DNA from: Proteiniborus sp. MB09-C3
Lineage (GTDB): Bacteria; Bacillota; Clostridia; Tissierellales; Proteiniboraceae
Length of the DNA: 64,000 nucleotides
Direction of reading: 5' to 3'
Assembly (NCBI RefSeq): GCF_030263895.1
Contig: NZ_CP127161.1
Span: 3,596,001 to 3,660,000, forward strand
Below are positions 27,440 through 36,668 of this stretch, one piece after another (the stretch's first letter is position 1; every line of letters starts with the position of its first letter). The position numbers and the translations under genes were made by a program. Under the pieces are notes generated by a model. That model saw only the letters and a program-made list of their open reading frames with translations, did no database searches and was not told where the DNA came from.

Positions 27440-29452
27440 TTAATGTACTTTTTTAAACTCTAAAAGAACTGTACCATTCCTATTTATTGAAATAATTTTA
27501 TTAGAAAAAGTACTTTTCTTTATGCTGCTAAATGTGGTTTCAGGAAAAGATATTCTTTTTAAGAGCTCTATTTCATCATCCCCTAATCTTTTAGGTCTTC
27601 CCATTGCAATCCAATATCCATAAGAAGAACCTTTATTTTCACTGATTTCATATTTTGCTATTCTATAGTTATTGGGTATATTCATAAAATTAAGTGAAAA
27701 TTTTCTTTTTAAATTACTCTTATTATCATTCACATCATATAATAAAATCTGTATATTTTCATTTTCTTCTGTTATTATGAAGCCTTCTCCTTGCTTTATT
27801 AAGTTCTTGCCTAGTTTTGACAGAAAATAATATCCATAATAAGAAGGTTTCCTTATTCCATTTTGGGTAACTATCCCTAAATCACCAAAAAACAGTTCAT
27901 TGTCTTGCTTGGTTTCTTTATGTGGAGTATCAAAAGCCTTCAGTATTATATCCTCACGAACAGAAATACAGTTTTGAATAATATGTGTCACTATATTACA
28001 AGTATCATATGCATTATCAGGCTCAAACGCCTGCTTAGACTTTATATCAAAGTTTATTATTTGCTCCTCTAATATTATTTCATCTGCAACTAGACTGATT
28101 CCCATGCCTTCATTAAAAGCATATCTCCACTCAGACATCTTGTTACCATACTTATTGTAAAAGTAATCTGTAAACTTTAATAATAGATTCTTTAGTATAT
28201 CCTGTTCTTCTATATCTAATATTGTGATTATTGGTATTAAATCTACTTTATGAAAGTAATCCAATATTTTCTCTATGCTTCTCCAGTTGATGAAGTCCGA
28301 ATTCTTGCCTATATACACACCCATTTCTTCACTAATTAGATTACTTATTATGCCATATTTAAATCCTATATTTTTTTGTATATCAACTACTATTAACATA
28401 TTATCCTCTATAAGAAGGTTCATTGCATCTCCTAAGTCTATAATATCTATAGAATTAATATCTATATCACCTTCTGAGATAGATAAATCCACATCTATTG
28501 TTTCTATTCTGTCTTCAATGTTAAAACGGCTATAGTCCTCTAAGTATTGCGAAGCCATGTCTAGACCTTCTCTAAGGTCAAAATAAGTAAACTGCTTCAT
28601 TTTCTCAAGCTTATCATCATCGACTTTATATTTTTTTCTATACTGCATAGGAGTAACTTTATAATGCTTTTTAAAGTGTTTATTATAGTATCTGACATGA
28701 GAAAATCCAACTTCCTCGGATATTTCTGATATATTCATCTCCGTGTCTAATAAAAGCTTAGTGGATTCCATTACTCTAACAAAATTCAAAAAATCGTTGA
28801 AGGTATATCCAAAGGTGTTCTTTATTTTATAGGATAAATATTGAGTGCTTAGAAATTCATTTCTTGCTATGTCCTGTAAGCTAACCTTTTCCATATAGTT
28901 GTTGCTAATGTATTTTGCTATACGGTGATATCTTTCAAGTTGGACATCATCACCCTTTAAGCTTTCCTCATCATAAAATAGGTAATGGAAGTGATTCAGT
29001 AAATGATATAAAAGCTCTAAAAGTGATTCCCTAACTACATCATCATAATCATCATGCTTTTCAGTTACTTCACATAATAGCTGTGAAAGATAATTTCTGA
29101 GAACATAATACTCTTCTTTTTCTTGTATCCCTTCTTCTGAGGAATTAGTATAAAAAAATACATTTTCTATATCATTATAGTATTTTTTAAGGAACTTAGG
29201 ATCAATCTCAAACACTAAAACCCTGTTATCCTTATCACTGCTCCTAATGCTATGGACCTCATTGATGTTTATTATCTCTATTTCCTTTTCCTCTACTATG
29301 TATGTTTCATTTTCTATAGTTACGTTAATGCTGCCTTTAAGCACGAAAAGGATCTCTATTGAATCATGCCAATGTAATGGATATCCTAGTATATTTACTA
29401 GAGATACACTTATAGGTACATTGGTCATGTATTCTACGAATTCTTTTCTCAT
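27440..29452 (-). CDS. AraC-family regulator with cupin sensor and GH39-like C-terminal domain
   Basis: 670 residues, more than twice a normal AraC protein. Residues 1 to about 100 are a cupin-like sensor (YPLHWHDSIEILFVLKGSINV, EIEIININEVHSIRS). About 185-285 hold the double helix-turn-helix (VSLQDIARNEFLSTQYLSYKIKN, then EVGFSHVRYYNKHFKKHYKVTPMQYRKKY). About 330-670 resemble the GH39-type beta-xylosidase-like tail found in some clostridial AraC regulators (TDYFYNKYGNKMSEWRYAF, GYYFLSKLGKNLI). The usual acid/base Glu motif is not obvious, so this part may sense a sugar rather than cleave it. Target genes unknown; neighbours are a patatin lipase upstream and the MATE exporter downstream. Confidence 0.85.
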   Translation of the reverse strand: MRKEFVEYMTNVPISVSLVNILGYPLHWHDSIEILFVLKGSINVTIENETYIVEEKEIEIININEVHSIRSSDKDNRVLVFEIDPKFLKKYYNDIENVFFYTNSSEEGIQEKEEYYVLRNYLSQLLCEVTEKHDDYDDVVRESLLELLYHLLNHFHYLFYDEESLKGDDVQLERYHRIAKYISNNYMEKVSLQDIARNEFLSTQYLSYKIKNTFGYTFNDFLNFVRVMESTKLLLDTEMNISEISEEVGFSHVRYYNKHFKKHYKVTPMQYRKKYKVDDDKLEKMKQFTYFDLREGLDMASQYLEDYSRFNIEDRIETIDVDLSISEGDIDINSIDIIDLGDAMNLLIEDNMLIVVDIQKNIGFKYGIISNLISEEMGVYIGKNSDFINWRSIEKILDYFHKVDLIPIITILDIEEQDILKNLLLKFTDYFYNKYGNKMSEWRYAFNEGMGISLVADEIILEEQIINFDIKSKQAFEPDNAYDTCNIVTHIIQNCISVREDIILKAFDTPHKETKQDNELFFGDLGIVTQNGIRKPSYYGYYFLSKLGKNLIKQGEGFIITEENENIQILLYDVNDNKSNLKRKFSLNFMNIPNNYRIAKYEISENKGSSYGYWIAMGRPKRLGDDEIELLKRISFPETTFSSIKKSTFSNKIISINRNGTVLLEFKKVH

Positions 29453-29510
29453 TTTATTTTCCTCGCTCTTTGTGTAGTTGTACTTTAATATTATTATAGC
29501 ATATTACAAT

Positions 29511-30707
29511 TCATCTAAATATCTCAAACACTATTTCATCAATTATAGGTTCTTTGGCAGCCTTTGATAAGATTTCATTTTGCTTTATAAACTTTGGTAT
29601 TTTATTTCTTGGCTTTCGTTTAAATATTTCATAGTTATCTATTGCCCTAGTATAAAATTCGTCATATTTATACATTTTAAATTTCTCAAGCTCGCATTTT
29701 TTAGCTATTTCCTCAACTAAAGCAATGACTAGATCCTCGTAGCTTATATCCTTGTCTAATTTTAAAAGCTCTATTAATCTGGGAATTATGAATTCCAGCA
29801 GCATCCTTCTATAGGGAATGTTTTCTATTCCTAAAATGCTCCCTATTCTTAGCACCTTTCTTTCACCAATATCTAAAAGATAATTCAAAAAGAATTCCTC
29901 ATCATTTTTGGGCTCCAAATAATACTTTCTTCCTTTTAAATTTTTAAATATCTTTATAGTGTCATAGTATCCAAGCTGGAGATTTCTTCTTGCACCCCTA
30001 TTGGTAAAGTCTAATGTATGGCACAGCTTTTCAGAAGGCTCTATATATGTTACCTCTAAATCCTTTTCCTTAACCTTTCTTACCCTTCCTACTGCATAAA
30101 GCCTTATGGCAATAATATTTCTATAGCCCTTTTCATATAGAAGCTTTATAGGAAGATTATCAAAAAAGCTTCCATCTATGAATAGCTTTCCATCTACCTT
30201 TTCAAGCTTAAAAGCAGGATGGTAAGCGCTAGCCATTATATAATCTGTTATCTTGCCTTCTGGGATGTCTTCTTTGAAAAGCTCCATTGGCTTCTTGTCT
30301 GTCAATGATACTGTAACTATTCCGAAATCCATATTAGACTGTCTAAGCTTTTTTTCATCTATATTTTCATCTAAGAGATTTCTTATATTTTGCGTATCAA
30401 ATCCTTTGTTCTTAATGATTTTTATTAGCTTTCCTGCAAGCCTAGGAACATCCTTAGTTTTTATATCCATATTCATAATTTTTTTAAAATCCCTGTCATT
30501 TACATCAAGAACATCTGAAGGAGTTATATCATACCAAAGCTCATAAGCTTTTTCTAGATCGCCCTGTACAATCATTGCTCCGTTTATGGCACCAATAGAT
30601 GTGCCTACTACCCCATCTATTTCTATACCTAATTCCTTTAAAGCCATACATGCTCCTATTTCATAAGAACCCTTGGCCCCTCCTCCTTCTAAGACAAGTC
30701 CAAGCAT
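29511..30707 (-). CDS. Patatin-like phospholipase
   Basis: 398 residues; ATG with AGGAGG 7 nt upstream. The N-terminal catalytic domain has the oxyanion loop GLVLEGGGAKGSYEIG, the nucleophile elbow VGTSIGAING (Ser at about 41) and the catalytic Asp in FIDGSFFDNLP. It is a Ser-Asp dyad lipid acyl hydrolase, probably soluble or peripherally membrane bound. A helical C-terminal region of about 170 residues is charged and specific to clostridial members. It is located 58 nt upstream of the AraC-type regulator on the same strand; no lipid genes are nearby. Confidence 0.92.
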   Translation of the reverse strand: MLGLVLEGGGAKGSYEIGACMALKELGIEIDGVVGTSIGAINGAMIVQGDLEKAYELWYDITPSDVLDVNDRDFKKIMNMDIKTKDVPRLAGKLIKIIKNKGFDTQNIRNLLDENIDEKKLRQSNMDFGIVTVSLTDKKPMELFKEDIPEGKITDYIMASAYHPAFKLEKVDGKLFIDGSFFDNLPIKLLYEKGYRNIIAIRLYAVGRVRKVKEKDLEVTYIEPSEKLCHTLDFTNRGARRNLQLGYYDTIKIFKNLKGRKYYLEPKNDEEFFLNYLLDIGERKVLRIGSILGIENIPYRRMLLEFIIPRLIELLKLDKDISYEDLVIALVEEIAKKCELEKFKMYKYDEFYTRAIDNYEIFKRKPRNKIPKFIKQNEILSKAAKEPIIDEIVFEIFR

Positions 30708-31320
30708 AATGTTACCTCCTAAAAGTTTTAACAGTGTTTTACATCTTAACTAAATCTTCTGTTTATATAATAGTATAAAAATTTTTCATTTTATTCTACA
30801 TTTTTTTATAAAGTAGCATATTATAAATAACCTTGACTATTTATATATTAATACATACAATCTTGTTCAAAAACCTATAACTTGCTACTATACGTTTATT
30901 GCTAATGACACATTATATTTAATGTTTGGTTCTGCTCACTTATTTCTCTCATATTAGTAAAACATCACATACTGACAGTGCCTTATTTATAAACTATTCA
31001 TATATAAGATTCTTAGCTTATTTAATATAATTATTATAAGGATAGATTTCCAATATTTGTATTGAAAAAATCTATATCATTTCAACTAATTATAGATTAT
31101 CTAAATCTAAATACCCTTCCCATTGAATAATGTTTGCATAAAGGGGTATTTATCAAAGAAAGCAAATTTCTATAAGTATTTTTCTTTATCTTACAAAACA
31201 CTTATAAATCCAGCATCAGTAGATAAAAAAATAATCTATGTATTTCTCATACATTATAAAGCCATCAATTCATGCATTTGCATTGAATATAATAATAATA
31301 ATAAAATAAGGAGGTTAGCT
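30708..31320. other. 613-nt non-coding region before the hydroxylase operon
   Basis: No credible gene was found; a frame open from 31123 is only an upstream extension of the FAD-subunit frame without a ribosome binding site. It holds two hairpins on the plus strand: one at 31043-31074 with nested stems TAGATTT/AAATCTA and CAATA/TATTG, and one at 31109-31151 with AAATACCC / GGGGTATTT-type arms. No purine, molybdenum-cofactor or other riboswitch core was recognised. Confidence 0.5.
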
Positions 31321-32175
31321 ATGTTAAGTAAATTTGATTATGTTAAACCACAAACTCTAGAAGAAGCATTAGATTACTTAAAGAGCAATCCTGGTACTAA
31401 GGTTTTTGCTGGAGGAACTGACTTAATGATAGTCCTACGCCGCAATATTGAGTTAGTCAATCATATTCTAGATATCAAAGGTATTGCTGAACTAAATCGT
31501 ATTGAATACAAACCAGGTGAAGGACTATTTATTGGAGCTGCAGTTACTGTAAATGAAGTTTGCCAATCAGAAATTGTCCGTGAAAAATACGAAGCTTTAG
31601 GACAAGCAGCAGATAGTGTAGCTTCATATCAATTGAGAAATCGTGCAACCTTAGTAGGAAATATCTGCAATGCATCTCCAGGTGCTGATTTATCTTCTCC
31701 TCTTTTAGTATATAATGCTAAGGTTCATATTGCTGGCCCAGAAGGTGAGCGTATAGTAGATATTGATAAGTTCTTCACAGGTGTAAAGAAAACGGTTGTT
31801 CAAAAAGATGAAATTGTAACAGGTGTGTCACTTCCAGATGTTCAAGAAGGAGATATGAGCACATATAATAAGCAAGCCCGTATCAAGGGACATGATTTAG
31901 GTATAGCTGGCGTATCAGTGCGTATAACATCTGATAAAAAGGTTTTTATAGCTATGTCAGCAGTGGCTCCTACCCCAATAAGACTTACTAAGCTTGAAGA
32001 AGCTCTTGTTACAAAAGACTTAACACCTGAAACTGCTACTTGGCTTAGTAAGGAAGTAGCTAATCACATAAACCCAATTTCAGATGTCCGTTCTTCAGCA
32101 GAATACCGTCTACATATATCTGGTATTCTTGCTAAAAAAGGATTGTTAAAGCTTATTGAAAAGGGGGTTAATTAG
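31321..32175 (+). CDS. Molybdenum hydroxylase, FAD-binding subunit
   Basis: 284 residues from the ATG at 31321, which has AAGGAGG 8 nt upstream. It is the medium subunit of the xanthine dehydrogenase/CO dehydrogenase family and passes electrons from the Fe-S subunit to an acceptor via FAD. The FAD-binding motifs FAGGTDLMIVLRR and ATLVGNICNASPGADLSSPLLV are intact; the C-terminal domain is complete (SAEYRLHISGILAKKGLLKL). Nearly all Arg codons here are CGT/CGC, unlike the AGA-rich minus-strand neighbours. First gene of an FAD, Fe-S, Mo operon. Confidence 0.93.
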   Translation: MLSKFDYVKPQTLEEALDYLKSNPGTKVFAGGTDLMIVLRRNIELVNHILDIKGIAELNRIEYKPGEGLFIGAAVTVNEVCQSEIVREKYEALGQAADSVASYQLRNRATLVGNICNASPGADLSSPLLVYNAKVHIAGPEGERIVDIDKFFTGVKKTVVQKDEIVTGVSLPDVQEGDMSTYNKQARIKGHDLGIAGVSVRITSDKKVFIAMSAVAPTPIRLTKLEEALVTKDLTPETATWLSKEVANHINPISDVRSSAEYRLHISGILAKKGLLKLIEKGVN

Positions 32176-32176
32176 T

Positions 32177-32707
32177 ATGTGCGACAAACATAATGGAAAT
32201 TGCTTTGAGTATACTATATCAGGTATGCCACCTGTGCCTCTAAACTGTGTAGTAAACGGTGAAGATGTTCACAAAATGGTAGACCCTACAATGACTTTGC
32301 TTCAATTTCTACACAATGAACTAAAGCTTTTTGGTACTAAGGAAGGCTGTGGTGAAGGTGAATGTGGAGCTTGTACTATTATAATGAATGGAAAAACTGT
32401 AAACTCTTGTATTGTATTAGCAATTGAAGCAGAAGATGCAAACATACTTACAGTTGAAGGTTTAGCTGAAGGTAATGAGCTTTCTATTCTTCAGCAAGAA
32501 TTTATCAAGTACGATGCTCTTCAATGTGGTTTCTGTACACCAGGAATGCTAATGTCAGCACGTGAACTACTTGATAGAAATTCCGATCCAAGCGAAAAAG
32601 AAATTAAAGAAGCTCTTGCTGGTAACTTCTGTCGTTGCACAGGATATGTTCCAATTATCAATGCAGTTAAAGCTGCGGCAAAAAGGGAAAGAGAGGAGTT
32701 GAAATAA
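32177..32707 (+). CDS. Molybdenum hydroxylase, [2Fe-2S] subunit
   Basis: 176 residues from the ATG at 32177 (GGGGG just upstream). The N-terminal plant-ferredoxin-type cluster uses GCGEGECGACTIIMNGKTVNSC; the C-terminal helical domain has the second cluster motifs LQCGFCTPGM and CRCTGY. It relays electrons between the molybdenum centre and FAD. An N-terminal extension of about 20 residues (CDKHNGNCFEYTISG) precedes the ferredoxin domain. It starts 1 nt after the FAD-subunit stop and overlaps the large-subunit start by 1 nt. Confidence 0.95.
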   Translation: MCDKHNGNCFEYTISGMPPVPLNCVVNGEDVHKMVDPTMTLLQFLHNELKLFGTKEGCGEGECGACTIIMNGKTVNSCIVLAIEAEDANILTVEGLAEGNELSILQQEFIKYDALQCGFCTPGMLMSARELLDRNSDPSEKEIKEALAGNFCRCTGYVPIINAVKAAAKREREELK

Positions 32708-35079
32708 TGAGCGATAAACAATATAAGCATATTGGTAAACCTTATGATAGAAAAGAAGCACAAGAAAAGGTAACAGGTCAGGCAGTCTATGTACATGACA
32801 TGGAGCTTCCGGGAATGCTTTATGCAAAGTGCTTGCATTCTCCATATGCTCATGCTGAGATCGTATCTATTGATACTTCTGAAGCAAAGGCACTTCCTGG
32901 AGTTAAAGCAGTTATTACAGGAGATGATGCTCCTTATTTAGTTGGCTTGTACATGGTAGACAAGAATGTAATAGCAAGAAGAAGAGTAAGATATCAAGGT
33001 GAAATCGTTGCAGCTGTTGCTGCTGAAAACGAAGTAATCGCAGAACGTGCAATATCACTAATCAAGGTTGAATATAAAGAATTGCCTGTTGTCCATACTA
33101 TAGATGAATCCTTAGAAGGGAAAATATTACTTCACGAAAATCTTCATACTTATGAGCATATGGAAGGCGTTTTCTTCCCTAAAGCTCATACAAATATAGC
33201 AAGCTGGAATAGAACTAAGAAAGGTGACGTAAATAAAGGATTTGAGGAAGCAGATTTTATATTTGAGGATGAATTTTCTGTACCAGCAGTAGCACACGTC
33301 CCTATGGAGACTCACGTAACTATTGCTCAAGCAGATCCATATTCAAATAAGGTTAAAATATGGTCTTCAGCACAATCTCCCTTTGCAGTACGTCAGCTTT
33401 TAGCTAAATCTCTAGGTATATCTAAAAGCGATGTCCATGTTGTTGTACCATATATCGGCGGTGGCTTTGGAGGTAAGGCTGGTATTCACCTTGAACCACT
33501 AGTAACAGTTCTGTCAAGAGCAGCTAAAGGCCGTCCTGTTAAACTAAAAGCTACTCGTGAAGAAGAATTCAACCTACTGCCTACTCGTGCAGGTATGAGA
33601 AGTAGATTCAAAACTGGAGTTAAGAAAGATGGTACTATTACATCTATGATAGTTTATCATGACTGGGATAGTGGTGCATATGCAGACTATGCTGTAAACG
33701 TTGGTAAAACAGCTGTTTATTCTGGAGCAGGACCATATGTAATACCTAATATAGAGTTGCATTCTCGTACATTATATACAAACAAGGTATTCAGTACTGC
33801 ATACCGTGGATTTGGTCACCTAGAAACTCACTGGGCAGTTGAAAGACATATGGATATCATAGCACAAAAATTAGGAATAGATCCATACGACTTCAGAATG
33901 AAAAATCTACTTCATCCAGGAACAACTACTATAAGTGGTGAATTGATATATGATACTACTGGAAGTCCAAAGGCCTGCTTAGACGCAGTTGCAAAAGAAA
34001 TAGGTTGGACAGGACGTAAATCAGAAGAAGAGCGTCTAGCTGAATTAAAAACTGGTAAGATTCGCGGCAAAGGATTTGCAATGCTGCAAAAAGCTCCTGC
34101 TATGCCAAGCAATACCTCTACTTCTGCAATCATGCAAATGAATGAGGATGGACATGTAAAGGTTATGATTGGCGCTGTAGATATGGGGCAAGGTGCTAAT
34201 ACTATAATGGCACAGGTAGCGGCTGAAGAGCTACGTATACCTATAGAAGACGTTGAAGTAGTATGGAATGTCGATACTGACAAGCATCCATATGATTGGA
34301 ATACAGTTGCTTCTAAATACACATTCATGGGTGGTAATGCTGTTAGAAAAGCTGCAAGAAATATGGTTAACCAAATGAAAGAAGTAGCCGCTCAAGTCTT
34401 AAGATGTCATCCAGACGAGTTAACTCATGGTGATGGGTATATTTATCACATACATCAAACCCATAGACGTATTCCATACACTAAGCTAGCAATGGGTTAT
34501 GCTTATGAAAATGGAAACGGTATAGGCGGACCAGTAATCTCTCATGGAATATATATGGCAAGCGGTTTAACAAATCCACATCCTGAAACAGGGCAAGGCA
34601 GACCAGGTCTAGTATGGACCTTTGGCGCTCATGGTGTAGAGGTAGAAGTAGACGTAGAAACCGGAGAAGTTCATGTAATAAAAATTGCCTCTGCCTTTGA
34701 CATAGGACAATGTATAAATAAAAAATTAGTTGATGGTCAAGTATTTGGAGGTGTTATCCAAGGAATAGGATCTGCACTGGTTGAAGGATACAAATTCAGT
34801 CCAAATGGTAAGCTACTTAATCCTTCATTTACTGATAATAAGATACCTACAGCTAAGGATATTCCTGATGAGATCATACCAATATATATAGAAAATCCTG
34901 AATCAGCTCAAGTAGATGGTCCTTATGGTGCTCGTGGCATAGGAGAACATCCAATGATATCAGTGCCTTCTGCAATAGGAAATGCTCTTTATGATGCACT
35001 AGGAATTAACTTCCATAGGTTACCACTATCTCCTGAAAACGTAGCTTTAGCTATTTCAAATAGTAAAAAAGATGAATAA
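32707..35079 (+). CDS. Molybdenum hydroxylase, molybdopterin-binding large subunit
   Basis: 790 residues, the normal length for the catalytic subunit when flavin and Fe-S domains are separate. Motifs are the N-terminal KPYDRKEAQEKVTGQAVYVHDM, the cofactor-binding GGGFGGKAG, AYRGFGHLETHWAVERHMD with the conserved Arg, DMGQGANTIMAQVAAEEL, and the active-site Glu in ARGIGEHPMISVPSAIGNAL. This set indicates hydroxylation of a heterocycle or aldehyde with water as oxygen source. Xanthine, nicotinate and other purine or N-heterocycle substrates cannot be told apart. ATGA overlap with the Fe-S gene shows translational coupling. Confidence 0.94.
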   Translation: MSDKQYKHIGKPYDRKEAQEKVTGQAVYVHDMELPGMLYAKCLHSPYAHAEIVSIDTSEAKALPGVKAVITGDDAPYLVGLYMVDKNVIARRRVRYQGEIVAAVAAENEVIAERAISLIKVEYKELPVVHTIDESLEGKILLHENLHTYEHMEGVFFPKAHTNIASWNRTKKGDVNKGFEEADFIFEDEFSVPAVAHVPMETHVTIAQADPYSNKVKIWSSAQSPFAVRQLLAKSLGISKSDVHVVVPYIGGGFGGKAGIHLEPLVTVLSRAAKGRPVKLKATREEEFNLLPTRAGMRSRFKTGVKKDGTITSMIVYHDWDSGAYADYAVNVGKTAVYSGAGPYVIPNIELHSRTLYTNKVFSTAYRGFGHLETHWAVERHMDIIAQKLGIDPYDFRMKNLLHPGTTTISGELIYDTTGSPKACLDAVAKEIGWTGRKSEEERLAELKTGKIRGKGFAMLQKAPAMPSNTSTSAIMQMNEDGHVKVMIGAVDMGQGANTIMAQVAAEELRIPIEDVEVVWNVDTDKHPYDWNTVASKYTFMGGNAVRKAARNMVNQMKEVAAQVLRCHPDELTHGDGYIYHIHQTHRRIPYTKLAMGYAYENGNGIGGPVISHGIYMASGLTNPHPETGQGRPGLVWTFGAHGVEVEVDVETGEVHVIKIASAFDIGQCINKKLVDGQVFGGVIQGIGSALVEGYKFSPNGKLLNPSFTDNKIPTAKDIPDEIIPIYIENPESAQVDGPYGARGIGEHPMISVPSAIGNALYDALGINFHRLPLSPENVALAISNSKKDE

Positions 35080-35108
35080 ATAATTAGAATTAATATACAC
35101 TAAACTCC

Positions 35109-35140
35109 ACCTCAGTCAGAGTGTACACTCTGACTGAGGT
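35109..35140. terminator. Perfect 32-nt palindrome between large subunit and mocA-like gene
   Basis: ACCTCAGTCAGAGTGT (35109-35124) is followed directly by its exact complement (35125-35140), 29 nt after the large-subunit stop. The downstream sequence is only moderately U-rich (ATATTTATT), so it may be a partial terminator or an mRNA-stabilising hairpin that sets the level of the next gene. Confidence 0.6.
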
Positions 35141-35185
35141 CTCCATATTTATTCCTCAGCTATAAATAAATTGGAGGTAATTTAA

Positions 35186-35839
35186 ATGAATAAAATTGTA
35201 GTAGAAAACAAGGACTTAAAAAAAGATTTAGCAGTTATCATATTAGCAGCAGGCTATTCGTCAAGAATGAAACTATTTAAGCCATTATTGCCCTTAGGCC
35301 ATTCTACAGTCATAGAATATTCCATAGATGGATTTAAAGAAGCTGGTTTTGAAAATATTATTGTAGTAGTAGGTTTTCAAGCTAAAAAATTGATACCTAT
35401 ATTGGAGCATAAAGGTGTAAGGTGGATATATAATGAAAGATATGAAGAAGGCATGTACTCATCAATTGTTGCTGGAGTAAAATCTCTTTCTTCTCATGTA
35501 AAAGGCTTCTTTTTATTACCTGCTGATATTCCTCTTGTAAAAAACGAAACAGTTGATAGCCTTGTTGAGGGCTACAAGCAAAGTAAAAAGAGTATTATAT
35601 ATCCTTCCTTTTCAAAAAGACGTGGTCATCCTCCTCTAATCTCATCCTGCTTGTTTTCAGAAATCGTTAAATATGATGGATCAGGAGGACTTAAAGCCTT
35701 GCTTAAAAAGTACGAGGATCAGGCTTATTATGTTGAAGTAGAAGATGAAGGTGTCGTTATAGATATTGATACTTACGAGGATTATTTAAAGCTGCGTGCT
35801 AAGTTTGAATGCCAATTGCAAGCATACGATACTTTATAA
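35186..35839 (+). CDS. MocA/MobA-like molybdopterin nucleotidyltransferase
   Basis: 217 residues; ATG with GGAGG 8 nt upstream. A single NTP-transferase domain: nucleotide-binding LAVIILAAGYSSRMKLFKPLLPLG, IIVVVGFQAKKL, the metal-binding PADIPLVKNETVDSL and HPPLISSCLFSEI. Family members add CMP to molybdopterin, giving the cytosine-dinucleotide cofactor that bacterial xanthine dehydrogenase-type enzymes use. Its place directly behind the three hydroxylase subunits supports that role. Normal length, no fusion. Confidence 0.9.
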   Translation: MNKIVVENKDLKKDLAVIILAAGYSSRMKLFKPLLPLGHSTVIEYSIDGFKEAGFENIIVVVGFQAKKLIPILEHKGVRWIYNERYEEGMYSSIVAGVKSLSSHVKGFFLLPADIPLVKNETVDSLVEGYKQSKKSIIYPSFSKRRGHPPLISSCLFSEIVKYDGSGGLKALLKKYEDQAYYVEVEDEGVVIDIDTYEDYLKLRAKFECQLQAYDTL

Positions 35840-36041
35840 GAATATCGAACTATTAATTTTTCTTGATTAGAATTCACTGAAAAACCATAATTAATAAAAT
35901 TGAGAGCATAATTTCTGTATAATATAACAATATAGAATTTATGCTTTTATGCTGTAGAAAACTAAACTTAATCTATGAACTAGTGTGGCATCTTTTAAAT
36001 CTAGTATATAGAATTCAAAGCTACTATAAACACTTCATTTT

Positions 36042-36668
36042 TTAGGCTTCTTTTTTTATAGTCGAAAGAAATAATAATACGAGGGTAATTGCCATAGAAA
36101 ATAGAGCTATTTTACCTATATAATTTCCTTCAAGCATTCCAAATAAATAGAAGCTTTTTGTAATCTTACCCTTCGAAAACATTTCAAAGAAATAATAAAT
36201 GAATGGCATTAAAACACCAACAGATATTTCTTCAGTCATATATCCTAATATCATTCCAATGACTCCTAAGTAAAAAGATGTTACAAAGCTTCCAAATAAA
36301 ATATTAATTACATTAAAATCTCCTCCTGAAAGCTTCAAAGTGATAAATGCAATGGATAATAATAAAAATAATTGTATTGAGGCAATGATTATTCTATAGA
36401 GAATAATCCTCCAATATGAATATATTTTTGAATATGTTATTTCACTCACTCCATAATCATGCTCAATCAATGCTATCCTAACAAATAAAATTATTCCAAT
36501 TGGAGATAGGAGCTGTTCTCCAATAAAGGCCATTGTATTTTCCGACAAATCGCTTTTATCTATCATTAAATAAATAGCCCCTATGTACACTAAAGCTAAA
36601 GCTACAATATTAAATGAAACTATCTTTACATTATTGTAAAATACCTTTTTTTCTAAAGCTAAATCCAT
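36042..36668 (-). CDS. ABC-2-type membrane protein (module 2, last gene)
   Basis: 208 residues with about six hydrophobic segments (for instance KIVSFNIVALALVYIGAIYLM and IALFSMAITLVLLFLS). There is no nucleotide-binding domain. It overlaps the preceding permease by 38 nt and is the last gene of an ATPase-permease-permease set, so it is probably the second membrane subunit of that exporter. Substrate unknown; similar gene sets are associated with peptide export or immunity and with lipid or antibiotic resistance. Confidence 0.75.
   Translation of the reverse strand: MDLALEKKVFYNNVKIVSFNIVALALVYIGAIYLMIDKSDLSENTMAFIGEQLLSPIGIILFVRIALIEHDYGVSEITYSKIYSYWRIILYRIIIASIQLFLLLSIAFITLKLSGGDFNVINILFGSFVTSFYLGVIGMILGYMTEEISVGVLMPFIYYFFEMFSKGKITKSFYLFGMLEGNYIGKIALFSMAITLVLLFLSTIKKEA

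Noticed and set aside
31123-31320. Upstream extension of the FAD-subunit frame (66 extra codons)
   Set aside because: There is no ribosome binding site at its start and the extension is not family-like; AAGGAGG precedes the ATG at 31321.
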